From: Varunaivibrio sulfuroxidans
GTDB taxonomy: Bacteria; Pseudomonadota; Alphaproteobacteria; Rhodospirillales; Magnetovibrionaceae
DNA length: 64,000 nucleotides
Direction of reading: 5' to 3'
NCBI RefSeq assembly: GCF_029318635.1
Contig: NZ_CP119676.1
Coordinates: 636,614-700,613 of the forward strand
Below, one piece after another: positions 28,986-38,649 of the stretch (within the stretch, counting starts at the first letter, position 1; every line of letters starts with the position of its first letter). A program made the position numbers and the translations under genes. The notes under the pieces are model-generated. The model saw nothing but the letters and a program-made list of their open reading frames with translations, did not search any database and was not told where the DNA came from.

Positions 28986-29345
28986 TTATTTTGCGAGAGG
29001 AACGGTCGGTCCCGCGGGTTTCGCCGGCGCCTTGTCGGTGGTTCCCGTGGGCGTGGCGGGGGCCGATGTTCCCGCCGGCGTATCGAGAATCGACCGGCTG
29101 ACTTTTCCTTGGTTACCCAAAATCGCCAACGTCAAGCTGCTGATCATAAATGCCGCGGCCAAAATCGCGGTCGTCCGGGTCAGCAGGTTCGCGGTCGCCC
29201 GACTGGTCATAAAGCCGCCCATGCCGCCGCCGCCGCCCCCGCCGCCGCCCATGCCGAGGCCGCCGCCCTCACTTTTCTGCAAAAGAACAATGCCCACCAA
29301 TGCAATAGAGATCAGCAGGTGGATAACCAGGAGAACCGTCAACAT
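28986..29345 (-). CDS. secG: Protein translocase subunit SecG
   Basis: SecG is the small, non-essential SecYEG subunit at the inner membrane. The 119-residue protein has two hydrophobic segments (about 3-22 and 57-79), the conserved VLLQKSEGGGLGMGG loop, and a C-terminal Pro/Thr/Ala-rich tail. The loop contains a run of nine glycines (GGN repeats), longer than usual. The ATG at 29343-29345 gives the family start MLTVLLVIHLLI. It sits between tpiA and pyrG, a common alphaproteobacterial order. Confidence 0.93.
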   Translation of the reverse strand: MLTVLLVIHLLISIALVGIVLLQKSEGGGLGMGGGGGGGGGMGGFMTSRATANLLTRTTAILAAAFMISSLTLAILGNQGKVSRSILDTPAGTSAPATPTGTTDKAPAKPAGPTVPLAK

Positions 29346-29461
29346 ATTTTTGTCACCACAATCAGCACAAGCCCAATCAGCACAAGAGGAGGACGAACAC
29401 ACGTTCGCCCTCGCGCCGAAAAAATCCGTTGCGTGTTTTTAGTCCCTCGGGACCGATAAGG

Positions 29462-30223
29462 CTAGAGACAACTTTCGCCGATCGCCCAAAAATCTTCCGA
29501 TTTCAAGCTGGCCCCCCCGATCAGCCCTCCATCGACATCGGCAAGCCCCAGCAATTCCCGGGCATTGCCCGGCTTCATCGAGCCGCCGTAAAGAATTCGC
29601 ATGCCTCCGGCGATGTCCGCGCCGAGCTTTTTGGCGATCTCGGCACGAATAAAGGCGTGAACTTCCTGCACCTCGTCGGCGCTGGGCGTGCGCCCGGTGC
29701 CGATCGCCCACACCGGCTCGTAGGCGACCACGGTATTGGCCGCCGTCGCGCCGTCGGGCAGCGAGCCCGCGACCTGGCGCGCGTTGACGTCGAGGGTCTG
29801 GCCGCGGTCGCGTTCCTGTTCGGTCTCGCCGATGCAGATCACCGCCATCAGTCCCGCCCCATGGGCGGCCTCGGCCTTGGCCTTGACCTGGGCGTCGCTT
29901 TCGCCGTGATCGGTACGCCGCTCCGAGTGGCCGACGATCACCGCCGCGCAACCGGCGTCCTTCAGCATCGCGGCGCTGATATCCCCGGTGTGCGCGCCAC
30001 TGACCTGGGCGTGACAATCTTGCCCGCCAAGAAGGATTGCCGAGCCCGACAGGGTTTCGCCGACCCGGGACAACAGCGTGAACGGCGGGCAGACCAGCAT
30101 CTCAAACGGTTGTGGCGCGGCTTTCATGCGCGCCGCCAAGGCCCCCGCCAGTTCGCCGCCATCGGCGCCGAGCCCGTTCATCTTCCAGTTTCCCGCTATC
30201 AAAATGCGCCGTTCAGCATTCAT
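29462..30223 (-). CDS. tpiA: Triosephosphate isomerase
   Basis: TpiA interconverts dihydroxyacetone phosphate and glyceraldehyde 3-phosphate. The 253-residue protein has AGNWKMNG with the active-site Lys, [14 protein letters not shown] with the His, and [16 protein letters not shown] with the catalytic Glu, then [12 protein letters not shown]. All catalytic residues are in place. It is the first gene of a leftward run tpiA-secG-pyrG-kdsA-eno. Confidence 0.98.
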   Translation of the reverse strand: MNAERRILIAGNWKMNGLGADGGELAGALAARMKAAPQPFEMLVCPPFTLLSRVGETLSGSAILLGGQDCHAQVSGAHTGDISAAMLKDAGCAAVIVGHSERRTDHGESDAQVKAKAEAAHGAGLMAVICIGETEQERDRGQTLDVNARQVAGSLPDGATAANTVVAYEPVWAIGTGRTPSADEVQEVHAFIRAEIAKKLGADIAGGMRILYGGSMKPGNARELLGLADVDGGLIGGASLKSEDFWAIGESCL

Positions 30224-30606
30224 GTTCTTGGGTCCTCACCTGTTGAAATGCGTCGATCCCTTGTTTGCGAATCTCGGATCGTTCGCCGTCATATTTTCGC
30301 CTTGCGCCCACACCACTAATTCGGCGCCGCGACGCCACGCCCTAGTATTAGGTGGACTTCTAGCATAGGAAAAAGACCCGCTCCATACCCCTAAGGGTGG
30401 GCGAAAAAAGAGAACGGGGTGGAACCTTGCACGAAAAAACCAATTACGCTTTCGCTGTTGCGAGCAAACTCGAGCGCTTCTATGATGCGCCGGTTCCGGC
30501 GATAAGACGTCACGACAAAGGCGACCGCCGCCCTCCGGGCGCGCCGCCGGCGCAGCCCCGTTGACCAAGGCCCCTTGCGGCCGAACGAGATTTGAAAGCG
30601 AACCCC
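30224..30606. other. Divergent intergenic region between tpiA and ppiD
   Basis: Nothing convincing is encoded in these 383 bases. Promoters for both genes should be here. A TTGACC at 30561-30566 could be a -35 element for ppiD, but no good -10 stands at the right distance. A short palindromic stretch ACCCCTAAGGGT lies near 30388. Confidence 0.45.
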
Positions 30607-32499
30607 ATGCTCGAAGCCATCCGTAAACATTCCACCGGAATCGTTGTTAAGATCTTGCTCGTCCTTCTGGTCTTGAGTTTCGCCGCATGGGGCGTCGGTG
30701 ACATGTTCAAGGGGGGCGGCGTCAGCGATACGGTGGCCACGATCGGCGACGCGAAGATTACGGTGCAGCAATTCGGTGCCGAACTGAACCGCGAAGTGGA
30801 TCGCCTGCGTCCCATGTTCGGGGGAAATTTCTCGCTGCAAAAAGCGCGCGATATGGGCATCGCCGACAACGTTCTCAACAACATGATCGTGCGTAAACAG
30901 GTGGCTCTCGCCGCCGCCGATTTGGGCCTGAAGATCGACGATAACGTCATTCGCAGTTCCATTCGTCAAAATCCCGAGTTTTTCAACAAGGTCGGAAAAT
31001 TCGACCGCTTCAAATTTGAACAGGTCCTGCAGCAAAACGGATTGACGGAAAGCGCCTACGTCGAGCGTGTGCGCAGCGGCCTCGCCTTGGCCATCTATCT
31101 CGACGCCCTGCGTTCGGGCGTCGAAGCCCCCTCGCCCCTGATTTCGGTGCTGTTTAAATATCGCAACGAACGCCGGGTGCTCGACGTCGCCCGCTTCGAG
31201 GATGGCGCGCAAAAGAATATTCCCGCTCCCGATGCCGCGACGCTTGCCGCCTATCACAAGAAAAACGCCGCAAAATACATGTCGCCCGAATACCGCGCCG
31301 TGGGTATGATCGTCATTAGCGCCAACGATTTGGCAGGCGATATCGCCGTCAATGAAAAACAGATCAAGGCGGCTTACGATTCGCGCGCCGACGAATTTAT
31401 CTCGCCGGAAAAACGCACCATCCAGCAGATATTGTTCCCCTCGGAAAAAGAAGCCCAAAAGGCCCGGGCTCAAATCGTCTCCGGCAAGGATTTCGCCGCC
31501 GTCGCCAAGGCCATGACCGGGGCCGACGCCAAAACCATCACCTTGGGCACATTCACGCGCTCTCAGATATTGCCAAGCCTCGCCACCGTGACGTTTTCAT
31601 TGAAAAAAAATACCGTCAGCCAGCCGGTGAAAAGCCCCCTGGGGTGGCACCTGTTGCGCGTCACCGCGATCCAGCCCGGTGTTCAACGCCCCTTGTCCGC
31701 CGTCAGGGATAAAGTTATCGCCGACGTCAAGCACGAAAAAGCGCTCGACCTGATGTTCAAGGTTTCCAACAAATTGGACGACGCCTTGGCCGGTGGCGCC
31801 ACCCTGCAGGAAGCGGCCAAGGATAACGCCCTCACCTATCGCGCCATCTCGTCCATCGACCGCCGGGGGATGGACGCCAGCGGCAAGCCTGTGGCGAACC
31901 TGCCCCAGGACCCGAAATTCCTGAAAACGGTTTTCGCCACCAACCAAGGACAGGACAGCTCCTTGGTTGAGACCAAGGACGGCTATTTCGTCGTCCACGT
32001 TCAAACCGTGACCCCGCCCGCGTTAATTCCCCTGGACAAAGTGAAAGATCGGGTCGCCGCCGACTGGAAGGCGGAGCAACAAACCGAAATCGCCCGGAAA
32101 AAAGCCGCGGCATTATTGAAAAAAGTTCAATCCGACGCCACGAACGAAAGCCATTTCCCGTCGATGGCCAAAGCCGCCGGGGCAAGCGTCGTAACCTCGC
32201 CCGCGATCCGCCGCGACGGTGATGGCGATACCCTGAATTTACCCAAAAAGCTTCTCGCCGAGGTCTTCAAGGACAAACAAGGCGGCCTCGCCATGGCGAG
32301 CGCACCCGGCGTTTCCCTGGTGGCGCGCGTACGCACGGTCGAACCCGCCGATCCTGCCCTTGCCGGCGTCATGGACGCCGAAATCAAGAAGAAGTTGGCC
32401 GCGAACATGGCCGGCGATCTGTTGGAGCAAATCGCCGCGGCGATGCATGTGCGTTACCCCTCGACGATCGATCGCGCCGCGTTCGATCGCGTCTTTTAA
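30607..32499 (+). CDS. ppiD: PpiD/SurA-type periplasmic peptidyl-prolyl isomerase
   Basis: The 630-residue protein is anchored by one N-terminal transmembrane segment (about 12-30, GIVVKILLVLLVLSFAAWGVGD). It has a SurA-N-like chaperone region (40-160) and a parvulin domain (about 255-360, with FISPEKRTIQQILF and KSPLGWHLLRV), followed by a second helical/chaperone part. PpiD sits at the SecYEG exit and helps fold outer-membrane and periplasmic proteins. I use ATG 30607 rather than the TTG at 30592. It lies 16 bases before trpE, a gene order common in Rhodospirillales. Confidence 0.92.
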   Translation: MLEAIRKHSTGIVVKILLVLLVLSFAAWGVGDMFKGGGVSDTVATIGDAKITVQQFGAELNREVDRLRPMFGGNFSLQKARDMGIADNVLNNMIVRKQVALAAADLGLKIDDNVIRSSIRQNPEFFNKVGKFDRFKFEQVLQQNGLTESAYVERVRSGLALAIYLDALRSGVEAPSPLISVLFKYRNERRVLDVARFEDGAQKNIPAPDAATLAAYHKKNAAKYMSPEYRAVGMIVISANDLAGDIAVNEKQIKAAYDSRADEFISPEKRTIQQILFPSEKEAQKARAQIVSGKDFAAVAKAMTGADAKTITLGTFTRSQILPSLATVTFSLKKNTVSQPVKSPLGWHLLRVTAIQPGVQRPLSAVRDKVIADVKHEKALDLMFKVSNKLDDALAGGATLQEAAKDNALTYRAISSIDRRGMDASGKPVANLPQDPKFLKTVFATNQGQDSSLVETKDGYFVVHVQTVTPPALIPLDKVKDRVAADWKAEQQTEIARKKAAALLKKVQSDATNESHFPSMAKAAGASVVTSPAIRRDGDGDTLNLPKKLLAEVFKDKQGGLAMASAPGVSLVARVRTVEPADPALAGVMDAEIKKKLAANMAGDLLEQIAAAMHVRYPSTIDRAAFDRVF

Positions 32500-32515
32500 T
32501 TCGGCGCATCGGACC

Positions 32516-34042
32516 ATGGACGTCACCCCCGAATTCCGCCCTTTCGAGCAGACCTACGCCAAGGGGTCGCCACAAGTTGTCTGGACCACCTTAATCGCCG
32601 ACATGGAAACCCCCGTTTCGGCGATGCTGAAACTGTCACGGGGCGAACCGGGAAGTTTTCTGTTCGAATCGGTCGAGGGCGGCGCGATCCGGGGACGGTA
32701 CTCGTTCATCGGCCTGCGCCCCGACACCATTTGGCGGTGCTTCGGCGACCGCGCCGAGATCAATACCGATCCGCTACGCGATCCCGACGCCTTCAACCCT
32801 TGTCCGATCGCCGAGACGCAAGGCGCCATACAATCGCTGCGCGCCCTTTTGGCCGCCTCGCGGATCGATCTGCCCGATGACTTGCCGCCGATGTCCGCCG
32901 GATTGGTCGGCTATATGTCCTACGACACCGTACGACTTAGGGAAAACCTGCCCGACGGCAACCCCGACGTCATCGGCGTTCCCGATGGATTGTTCGTCCG
33001 CCCCACGGTCGTCGCAGTGTTCGATTCGGTATCCGATATCCTGAGTATCGTCACCCCGGTGCGCCCCCGGGACGGTGTTGACGCCCAAACCGCCTATGAC
33101 GAAGCCCAAGACCGTCTCGCCCGCGCGGTCGGCGATTTCGAGCGTAGCCTGCCGCCCCAGCAACCCCCGGGTGAGCCGGACAGCACCTTCGACGCCGAAG
33201 AGCCGCAGTCCAACATGACGCGCTCTTTTTTCCACGACATGGTCGAACGGGCGAAGGAATACATCCTCGCGGGCGATATTTTTCAGGTTGTTCTTTCGCA
33301 ACGTTTCCGGCTGCCCTTCAAATTACCCCCGTTCGCTTTTTACCGGGCGTTACGCAGGATCAACCCCTCGCCATTTTTGTTTTTCCTCGATTTCGGCGAT
33401 TTTTCGGTAATCGGATCCAGCCCGGAAATTTTAGTCCGGGTTCGTGAAGGTAAAGTCACCGTTCGTCCCATCGCGGGCACCCGCCCACGCGGGCAGACCC
33501 ACGAAGAGGACGCCCGTTTGGAGCGCGAACTTCTCGCCGACCCTAAGGAACTTTCCGAACACCTCATGCTGCTGGATCTCGGACGCAACGATGTCGGGCG
33601 CGTCGCCCAAATCGGCTCCGTCACCGTCACCGAGGAAATGATCGTCGAGCGCTATTCCCACGTCATGCATATCGTATCCAACGTCGAAGGGTCCCTGGAC
33701 GAGCGCTTCGACGCCCTGGACGCCCTGTTCGCGGGCTTTCCCGCAGGCACCGTCTCGGGCGCGCCCAAGGTCCGCGCAATGCAGATTATCGACGAATTGG
33801 AGCCGGAAAAACGTGGGATTTACGCCGGGTGTATCGGCTATTTCGGAGCCAACGGCGACATGGACACTTGCATCGCCCTAAGGACTGCGGTCCATAAAAA
33901 CGAAACCCTATACATCCAGGCCGGCGGCGGCGTCGTCGCCGATTCCAGCCCGGAAGGCGAGTATCAGGAAAGCCGTAACAAGGCACGCGCCCTGCTGCGC
34001 GCCGCCGAAGAAGCCATCAGGTTCGCCTCGAAACGCAACTGA
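32516..34042 (+). CDS. trpE: Anthranilate synthase component I
   Basis: TrpE uses chorismate and ammonia from TrpG to make anthranilate, the first step of tryptophan synthesis. The 508-residue protein has the N-terminal LSRGEPGSFLFESVEGG-type tryptophan-binding region and chorismate-binding motifs PIAGTRPRG, ELLADPKELSEHLMLLDLGRNDVGRV, and FPAGTVSGAPKVRAMQIIDELEP. The start MDVTPEF at 32516 follows the ppiD stop by 16 bases. Its usual partner trpG does not follow: a leftward copper cluster of about 4.6 kb intervenes. I see no leader peptide with Trp codons. Confidence 0.96.
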   Translation: MDVTPEFRPFEQTYAKGSPQVVWTTLIADMETPVSAMLKLSRGEPGSFLFESVEGGAIRGRYSFIGLRPDTIWRCFGDRAEINTDPLRDPDAFNPCPIAETQGAIQSLRALLAASRIDLPDDLPPMSAGLVGYMSYDTVRLRENLPDGNPDVIGVPDGLFVRPTVVAVFDSVSDILSIVTPVRPRDGVDAQTAYDEAQDRLARAVGDFERSLPPQQPPGEPDSTFDAEEPQSNMTRSFFHDMVERAKEYILAGDIFQVVLSQRFRLPFKLPPFAFYRALRRINPSPFLFFLDFGDFSVIGSSPEILVRVREGKVTVRPIAGTRPRGQTHEEDARLERELLADPKELSEHLMLLDLGRNDVGRVAQIGSVTVTEEMIVERYSHVMHIVSNVEGSLDERFDALDALFAGFPAGTVSGAPKVRAMQIIDELEPEKRGIYAGCIGYFGANGDMDTCIALRTAVHKNETLYIQAGGGVVADSSPEGEYQESRNKARALLRAAEEAIRFASKRN

Positions 34043-34064
34043 GCACGACGCGCTCAGGAGGGCG

Positions 34065-34268
34065 TTACGCCGCGCCCGCGTATTCGAACCCGGCGTCGGC
34101 GACCGCTTGTTTAATCGCGTTCTCGGGGGCCGCGCCCGTGACGGTGACGGTTTTGGCGTCTAAATCAACCTCCACCGTGACGTCCGGAGCGACATTTTGA
34201 ATTGCGTTGGTCACCGATTTGGCGCATCCGCCGCAGGTCATGCCTAAAACTTTATAGGTCGTGCTCAT
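34065..34268 (-). CDS. copZ: Copper chaperone, heavy-metal-associated domain
   Basis: The 67-residue protein is one HMA domain with the Cu(I)-binding pair Cys12 and Cys15 in GMTCGGCAKSV. CopZ proteins carry cytosolic Cu(I) to CopA and to the sensor. It has its own CueR-type promoter just upstream and ends 22 bases from the convergent trpE stop. Although it is encoded last in the cluster, it can be induced independently of copA. Confidence 0.95.
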   Translation of the reverse strand: MSTTYKVLGMTCGGCAKSVTNAIQNVAPDVTVEVDLDAKTVTVTGAAPENAIKQAVADAGFEYAGAA

Positions 34269-34310
34269 AGGTATTCTCCGTTCGAAGAGGAAATGTCAAA
34301 CTGGACGAGT

Positions 34311-34341
34311 AGGTTAAACCTTCCAGTCCTGGGAAGGTCAA
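34311..34341 (-). promoter_or_regulatory. CueR-type promoter of copZ
   Basis: Reading leftward, TTGACC (34341-34336) and TAACCT (34316-34311) are separated by 19 bases that contain an interrupted inverted repeat: ACCTTCC and GGAAGGT arms at 34318-34324 and 34332-34338. The repeat, the 19-bp spacer and the arm sequence match the CueR operators known from copper-resistance genes. Confidence 0.88.
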
Positions 34342-34378
34342 TGATAATCTCATCGCAGTGCCGATAAGGCCCGGGTTT

Positions 34379-35608
34379 TTAACGACGCGATACCCGCGCC
34401 ACATCGGGCAACGGCTTGAGGGCGTACATTTTTTCGATCACCGCGCTTAGGGGAACGACATCGACCCCCAAATCGACCGCCGTGGGCAACCAAGCCTTCA
34501 GCGCCGCAATCGTCCCGTCCCGGGGGTGGCCGATGGCTATGGCCGCCCCTTTATGACGAGCCACGCGCACCAACGCCGCCAGCTGCTTCAAGATGGCGTC
34601 TTTCGCGTTGACGTTGTCGAGGAAAATGTTGCGTTCGACCACCGTAACGCCCAGCTCGTGGGCGATTTGCGCGCCGACGGTCTTATTTGTGGTGCGGGAA
34701 TCGAGAAAAATCAAGCCGCGTTTTTTCAATTCCTCCATGACGACGCGCATGCCCGTCGCATCGGCGGTAAATTTGCTGCCCATGTGATTGTTAATACCGA
34801 TATAGGTGGAAAAACGGTTCAGCCCCCAATCCAGGCGGCTGCGGATTTCCGTGTCGCTCTCTCCCGTCAGCAGGACATTTGGGCCGGGATCGACGGCATG
34901 ACTGCCGGGTTCCATGGAGACATGCAGCATCAACTCATGCCCGGCCGCCCGGGCCGCCGCCGTTTGTTTCTTGATATTGGGGGCGTATGTCAAATACGAC
35001 AGGGTCAGTGGGGCCGGCATGGCGACCATTTTCAACGACCGTTTATGGTCCACCCCCATGTCGTCGATGACGATGGCGACCAAAGGGCGTCCGCTGGGCG
35101 CGCCGCGCGCCATGGCGTAACGCCGCCATGGGGCTTTGACGGGCGCCGCCGGGGGCATGGCGCCCCCCGGCGCGCCGAGGGGCGAACCGGTGGGCGGCGC
35201 ATTTGCGATTCCCGGCGTGGGAATTGCGGGAATGTCGTGGCTGGGCATATAGGTTTCTTGGGGCAGCGGTTCCTCGTAAGGACGGCTACTCCCCCGCGCG
35301 CCTGTCGGTCCTGCCTCATCGGGGAAAATCGGTGTGTCGGGACGAACCACCATTTTCGGAGGCACGGCGTTTTTCGTAAACCATGCCGACGGCGGCGCGG
35401 GTATCTTGTCCACCTTGGAAGGTCCCGCCATTTGAAGGGGGGCGGCGTGTTCACCCCAATAATAGCCCATCGCCACGGCCCCGACGAGCACGACGGCGGC
35501 GACCACCACCACGGAGGTGCGGTTTTTAAAGGCGTTCATCACCCTTCCCAAGGGGACCCTGGCCCGCCCGGGCGAGCGGTTGACGTCACGCTTTCGAGGT
35601 TTGTTCAT
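34379..35608 (-). CDS. YibQ-type divergent polysaccharide deacetylase family protein
   Basis: This 409-residue protein has a basic N-terminus, a transmembrane segment (about 31-50), a Pro-rich linker (55-170) and a C-terminal domain (175-400) of the divergent polysaccharide deacetylase family, starting RPLVAIVIDDMGVD and including LSYLTYAP, GHELMLHVSMEP and GINNHMGSKFT. The family is thought to act on envelope polysaccharide, but the reaction is not established. It sits 71 bases downstream of cueR and before copZ, inside the copper cluster. Its usual neighbours elsewhere are not copper genes, so its place here may reflect joint acquisition or chance. Confidence 0.85.
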   Translation of the reverse strand: MNKPRKRDVNRSPGRARVPLGRVMNAFKNRTSVVVVAAVVLVGAVAMGYYWGEHAAPLQMAGPSKVDKIPAPPSAWFTKNAVPPKMVVRPDTPIFPDEAGPTGARGSSRPYEEPLPQETYMPSHDIPAIPTPGIANAPPTGSPLGAPGGAMPPAAPVKAPWRRYAMARGAPSGRPLVAIVIDDMGVDHKRSLKMVAMPAPLTLSYLTYAPNIKKQTAAARAAGHELMLHVSMEPGSHAVDPGPNVLLTGESDTEIRSRLDWGLNRFSTYIGINNHMGSKFTADATGMRVVMEELKKRGLIFLDSRTTNKTVGAQIAHELGVTVVERNIFLDNVNAKDAILKQLAALVRVARHKGAAIAIGHPRDGTIAALKAWLPTAVDLGVDVVPLSAVIEKMYALKPLPDVARVSRR

Positions 35609-35679
35609 GACGAAGAGCTAACCCACCGCGCCGCCCGCGTCAATGGCGATCGCGCCGGCGACTTTCTTGTTTCATGAAC

Positions 35680-36081
35680 TCATTTTTCCCGACCTTTCCC
35701 GGCCAACCCGTCCAAGATCGGACAATTGGGACGGTCGTCACCGTGGCAACTTTCGGTCAGGTGACGCAAAGTCTCGCGGATCGACTTTAGTTCCTCGATC
35801 CGGGTTTCGACCTCCTGAATATGCTTGAGAGCCAGCGCCTTGACGTCGGCGCTGGCGCGCCGGCGGTCGTTCCACAATTCAAGCAAATTGCCGACATCCT
35901 TGACCGAAAACCCCAGCCGCCGCGCGCGCTGGATAAAACGCAGCCGCTGCACGTCGGCGCGGTCATAATCACGATAGCCGTTTTCGGCCCGCTCCGCCTC
36001 GGGAATAAGTCCGATGCTTTCGTAATAGCGGATCGTTTTGGCGGGAACGCCCGATTTTTGCGCTACGTTGGAGATGTTCAT
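35680..36081 (-). CDS. cueR: Cu(I)-responsive transcriptional activator CueR
   Basis: CueR senses cytosolic Cu(I) and activates copper-efflux promoters by distorting a 19-bp spacer. The 133-residue protein has the MerR HTH (MNISNVAQKSGVPAKTIRYYESIGLI), the dimerising helix, and the metal loop with Cys112 and Cys120 (SCHGDDRPNCPILDGL), the spacing of known CueR proteins. It starts 16 bases after the copA stop, so copA and cueR form one operon under the copA promoter, giving positive feedback. Two matching operators are visible, at copA and copZ. Confidence 0.95.
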   Translation of the reverse strand: MNISNVAQKSGVPAKTIRYYESIGLIPEAERAENGYRDYDRADVQRLRFIQRARRLGFSVKDVGNLLELWNDRRRASADVKALALKHIQEVETRIEELKSIRETLRHLTESCHGDDRPNCPILDGLAGKGREK

Positions 36082-36097
36082 AACATGCCTCCTCGCC

Positions 36098-38614
36098 TTA
36101 CAATTTCGCCTTCCAGCGTTTCAACATCAACGAACTGCTAACCACAGAGACGCTGCTCATCGCCATCGCCGCACCCGCCACCACGGGGTTAAGCAACCCA
36201 CTGGCCGCCAACGGGAGGGCGATCACATTGTATATGAAGGCCCAAAATAAATTCTGGCGAATCTTCTTGTACGTCGCCCCGGAAATATCCAAGGCGTCGG
36301 CGATCAGAGCGGGGCGCGAACGCATCAGCGTAACGCCCGCCGCATGCATGGCGACATCGGTCCCACCGCCCATGGCGATGCCGACATCGGCCGCCGCCAA
36401 AGCCGGCGCGTCATTGACGCCGTCGCCGACCATGGCGACCGTGGCCCCGCCATCTTTCAGACGGACGATCTCCCGCGCCTTGTCTTCGGGCAAGACTTCG
36501 GCGAGCACCCGGTCGATCTCCAGGGCATCGCCGACAACCTTGGCCGCACGGGCGTTATCGCCGGTCAACATGACGCTTTTCACCCCACGTTTTTTTAACC
36601 GGTCTATGGCGTGGGCCGCGTCGTCCTTGATCGCGTCGCCCGCGGCGATTATCCCCAAAATACGTGGGTTATCGCCTAACTCGGCCACCCACATCACCGT
36701 GTTTCCCTTATTTTCAAGGGCCGCCGCCTGCGCTTCTTGGGCGCCGGGATCGAGCGCATTGTCCTTCATTAGGCGACGATTGCCGATAATCAGCGCCCGC
36801 CCATCGACACGCGCCTGAAGTCCTCGCCCACCCAACGCCTTGAAATCTTCGGGCGCGCTTAACGTAAGGTTGTCATCCTTGGCCCGCGCCAGGATCGCCT
36901 TAGCTAAAGGGTGTTCGCTACCTTGCTGGGCGGAAGCCGCGATGCGCAGAACGTTCTCGGCATCGCCATCGACCGAGACGACGTCGCTTATGGTGGGACG
37001 CCCCATGGTCAAGGTGCCCGTTTTATCGAACACGACCGTATCCACGTGATGAGCAATTTCCAGAGATTCGGCATCCTTGATCAAGATACCGTGACGCGCC
37101 GCGGTTCCGGTGCCCACCATAATCGCCGTCGGCGTGGCGAGGCCCAAGGCGCACGGGCAAGCAATGACCAGAACGGCGACGGCGTTGATAATCGCGCCTT
37201 CAATCCCGATGCCGCCATAGGTCCAACCCGCGAAGGTCCCCATCGCGATCACGATTACCGCCGGAACAAAAATCGCGGAGATGCGATCGACCAGATGCTG
37301 CACCGGCGCTTTGCTGGCTTGGGCGTTTTGGATCAGCTTGATGATCTTAGACAAGCTGGAATCGGCGCCCACCGTCGTGGCGCGGACCTTGACCAAACCA
37401 TCGCCATTAATCGCCCCTCCAGTGACGGTTTCGCCGACATTACGAGAAACGGGAACGCTTTCGCCGGTGAGCAGGGATTCGTCGAAACTCGACATGCCTT
37501 GGATAATGACACCATCGACGGCGACCCGTTCGCCCGGACGGATCACGACGATATCGCCCGACGTCACCTGCGAAGCGGGAACTTCAACCTCAACGCCGTC
37601 GGCGCCAATGAGGCGCGCGGTGTCGGGACGCAGGCGCATTAAAGCCCGAATCGCTCCCGTGGTTCCGCGTTTAGCGCGGGCTTCAAGATACTTACCGAAC
37701 AAAATCAGGGTAATGACCGCCGCCGAGGCTTCAAAATATAGATGCCCCGCACCCCCGTCCGGCTTGGTGAAAACGTACCAAACGCTGAGACCCCACGCCG
37801 CCATGGTGCCCATCACCACCAGGACATCCATATTTCCCGTAAAGGCGCGAACCGCCGCCCAGGCGGGGCGATAGAAACGTGCGCCCGCACCGAATTGAAC
37901 GATTGTGGCCAACAAGAATTGCGCCAGCGGCGGCAAGGCGAAATCAACGCCGGCCAAATGGCCGAACATGGGAACGACCAAGGGAAGCGAGAGCAGCGCA
38001 GAAGCGCTCAAGACATAAAGATCGCGCCGAGCCCGCGCCGCCGCCTCGGCGTCTTCCTCGGCGAAGCGGGCCTCGTTGTCCTCGACAACCTTGGCGCCAT
38101 ACCCGGCTTTAACCACCGCGCCGATCAAATCGACGACCCTCGGCCCTCCTGGCGCAACCTCCATGGTGGCGCGTTCCGTCGATAGATTGACGACGGCGCT
38201 ATCAACACCTTCGAGGGCGTTCAAGACCTTTTCTATTCGGTTCGAGCACGACGCGCACGTCATCCCCGAGATCGACAATTCAACCTTGCGCGCGGGAACG
38301 CTGTAGCCCGCCTTCACGATAGCCGCCGCCAGATCGGCGCGGCTGACTTTTTCACTGTCGAAGGAAATGTCCGCCTGCTCGCTCGCCAAATTAACGTTGG
38401 CGACGCCGACCCCATCCATTTTTCCTAGGACGGTTTCGATCCGGGCCGAACATGAGGCGCAAGTCATCCCCCGTATCGGCATGACGATGCGGTCCTCGGC
38501 CACCGGATTGACGTATAGCGCCCCTTCCCGCCGATCGTTCTCCGTTTGGTTTTGTTTTTTCATTTTTTCCGTCGTCGCTTGCGTTTTTTCCGTCGTCGCT
38601 TGCGAATGTGACAT
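36098..38614 (-). CDS. copA: Cu(I)-exporting P-type ATPase
   Basis: CopA pumps Cu(I) out of the cytoplasm across the inner membrane. The 838-residue protein has two N-terminal HMA domains (GMTCASC at Cys52/55 and Cys120/123), the transmembrane metal motif CPC in VIACPCALGLATPTAI, the phosphorylation motif DKTGTLT, the ATP-binding GSEHPLAKA and GDGVNDAPALA, i.e. a complete P1B-1 pump. The ATG at 38612-38614 follows GGAG and lies just after the CueR-type promoter; the longer frame to 38716 would include the promoter. The first 20 residues contain a duplicated QATTEK, from a perfect 21-bp tandem repeat. Confidence 0.96.
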   Translation of the reverse strand: MSHSQATTEKTQATTEKMKKQNQTENDRREGALYVNPVAEDRIVMPIRGMTCASCSARIETVLGKMDGVGVANVNLASEQADISFDSEKVSRADLAAAIVKAGYSVPARKVELSISGMTCASCSNRIEKVLNALEGVDSAVVNLSTERATMEVAPGGPRVVDLIGAVVKAGYGAKVVEDNEARFAEEDAEAAARARRDLYVLSASALLSLPLVVPMFGHLAGVDFALPPLAQFLLATIVQFGAGARFYRPAWAAVRAFTGNMDVLVVMGTMAAWGLSVWYVFTKPDGGAGHLYFEASAAVITLILFGKYLEARAKRGTTGAIRALMRLRPDTARLIGADGVEVEVPASQVTSGDIVVIRPGERVAVDGVIIQGMSSFDESLLTGESVPVSRNVGETVTGGAINGDGLVKVRATTVGADSSLSKIIKLIQNAQASKAPVQHLVDRISAIFVPAVIVIAMGTFAGWTYGGIGIEGAIINAVAVLVIACPCALGLATPTAIMVGTGTAARHGILIKDAESLEIAHHVDTVVFDKTGTLTMGRPTISDVVSVDGDAENVLRIAASAQQGSEHPLAKAILARAKDDNLTLSAPEDFKALGGRGLQARVDGRALIIGNRRLMKDNALDPGAQEAQAAALENKGNTVMWVAELGDNPRILGIIAAGDAIKDDAAHAIDRLKKRGVKSVMLTGDNARAAKVVGDALEIDRVLAEVLPEDKAREIVRLKDGGATVAMVGDGVNDAPALAAADVGIAMGGGTDVAMHAAGVTLMRSRPALIADALDISGATYKKIRQNLFWAFIYNVIALPLAASGLLNPVVAGAAMAMSSVSVVSSSLMLKRWKAKL
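38563..38604. repeat. Perfect 21-bp tandem duplication at the copA N-terminus
   Basis: Two adjacent identical 21-base units (38563-38583, 38584-38604) encode a repeated seven-residue segment containing QATTEK. The units start with six T on the plus strand. Length divisible by three keeps the frame, so it is probably a recent slippage event that was tolerated in a disordered leader. Confidence 0.9.
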
Positions 38615-38630
38615 GGCGCGGACTCCAACA

Positions 38631-38646
38631 TTCCAGTTAACTGGAA
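38631..38646. promoter_or_regulatory. Perfect palindrome in the copA leader
   Basis: TTCCAGTTAACTGGAA is a perfect 16-bp palindrome between the copA -10 element and its start codon. Its TTCCAG/CTGGAA arms equal those of the CueR operator in the copA spacer, but the centre differs. It could be a second CueR-family contact or the site of another repressor. Confidence 0.65.
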
Positions 38647-38649
38647 ACA

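Noticed and set aside
30391-31473. A 360-codon open frame on the minus strand
   Set aside because: It is antisense to the first half of ppiD, and has no recognisable motif or ribosome-binding site.
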